From: Bryobacterales bacterium | Lineage (GTDB): Bacteria; Acidobacteriota; Terriglobia; Bryobacterales; Bryobacteraceae | Assembly (NCBI GenBank): GCA_025353235.1 | Contig: JANXQZ010000219.1 | Coordinates: 1-6,527, forward strand | Direction of reading: 5' to 3' | Length of the DNA: 6,527 nucleotides | Shown: piece after piece, positions 6,259-6,527 of the stretch | Numbering within the stretch: position 1 is the first letter of the stretch | Layout of the letters: each line of letters opens with the position of its first letter | Notes under the pieces: generated by a model | Told to the model about the DNA's origin: nothing | Databases searched by the model: none | The model's input: only the letters and a program-made list of their open reading frames with translations | Translations under genes and position numbers: made by a program

Positions 6259-6527
6259 CAGCTTCGATTCTAGATCCCGCCCACCAGCGATTTTACGGGG
6301 CTGTCAAAAAAGGCTGCTTTGGCCAAATGCGTGATGTACTCGGATCCAGACTGTTTTGCTCACCGACGGCTATCCGAGAAGAGTTCCGCGAACGCTTTCC
6401 GCATTTCGGCGGCACGACGGAAGGGCGAGTGGCCGGATCCACAGCCTTGTTAAGAATCGGCTTACGCGGGCGAGTTTTGTCGGGATATAAAAAGGGCCGA
6501 ACGCGCCAGATTTCGTCCCTAGGGTTG
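6246..6527 (+). CDS. Doubtful ORF open at the right window edge
   Basis: The frame runs from an ATG at 6246 (an in-frame stop is at 6240-6242) without a stop to the last base, 94 codons. A second ATG is at 6327. The product is Arg- and Gly-rich with no recognised domain (for example IREEFRERFPHFGG in the middle). High Arg content is typical of out-of-frame translation of GC-rich DNA, and no Shine-Dalgarno is evident. It is recorded only because it could be the start of a real gene that continues beyond the window. Confidence 0.12.
   Translation, partial: MRTASASILDPAHQRFYGAVKKGCFGQMRDVLGSRLFCSPTAIREEFRERFPHFGGTTEGRVAGSTALLRIGLRGRVLSGYKKGRTRQISSLGL

Larger units (their letters stand above)
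5826..6527. other. Region upstream of sigma gene, without a confident gene
   Basis: About 700 bases. Apart from the inverted repeat and possible -10 box next to the sigma gene, it holds several overlapping short frames on both strands between about 5797 and 6334, plus one frame open to the window edge. None has a recognisable domain. The two best candidates are listed separately at low confidence. No RNA gene or mobile-element end was recognised. Confidence 0.5.

Noticed and set aside
6301..6330. Minus-strand terminator ending in the T6 run (tttttt opposite 6306-6311)
   Set aside because: The stem before the T run is only about four base pairs, too weak to call.
6014..6334. 106-codon plus-strand ORF
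   Set aside because: It overlaps the minus-strand candidate, has no domain and no ribosome binding site, and its composition fits a chance frame.

Overview
The window most likely comes from an Acidobacteriota chromosome of the Solibacter/Bryobacter kind. This is inferred from gene content: a HAF-repeat extracellular protein, a large Hanks-type Ser/Thr kinase carrying a TolB/PD40-type propeller outside the membrane, and an ECF sigma factor of the Sigma70_ECF (TIGR02999/PF07638-like) type. These families are abundant together in that phylum, but no marker gene here proves the taxonomy.

Layout: (1) 2-589, + strand, is the 3' end of a HAF-repeat exported protein whose start lies outside the window. 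(2) 590-2238 is about 1.65 kb with no gene I can recognise. It holds small inverted and direct repeats, one set of nested inverted repeats (823-925) and only short unconvincing reading frames. (3) 2239-5148, + strand, is a complete 969-residue transmembrane Ser/Thr kinase with every catalytic motif intact. (4) 5149-5231 is a short convergent gap with a hairpin. (5) 5232-5825, - strand, is a complete 197-residue ECF sigma factor. (6) 5826-6527 is the region upstream of the sigma gene. It has a strong inverted repeat close to that gene and then low-confidence reading frames up to the window edge.

Working model (inference): the kinase senses something outside the cytoplasmic membrane through its C-terminal propeller and signals through its cytoplasmic kinase domain, and the neighbouring ECF sigma factor is the candidate substrate. 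No anti-sigma factor is visible. In the sigma factor, the region corresponding to the acidic sigma2.2 'DAED' patch of classical ECF factors reads QTSD, with Thr63 and Ser64 in place of acidic or neutral residues. That suits control by phosphorylation, as described for kinase-linked ECF factors such as Vibrio EcfP/PknT. The convergent (tail-to-tail) arrangement differs from the same-strand sigma-kinase order I would expect. None of the families is new; the most interesting element is this possible kinase-sigma circuit and its cis elements.
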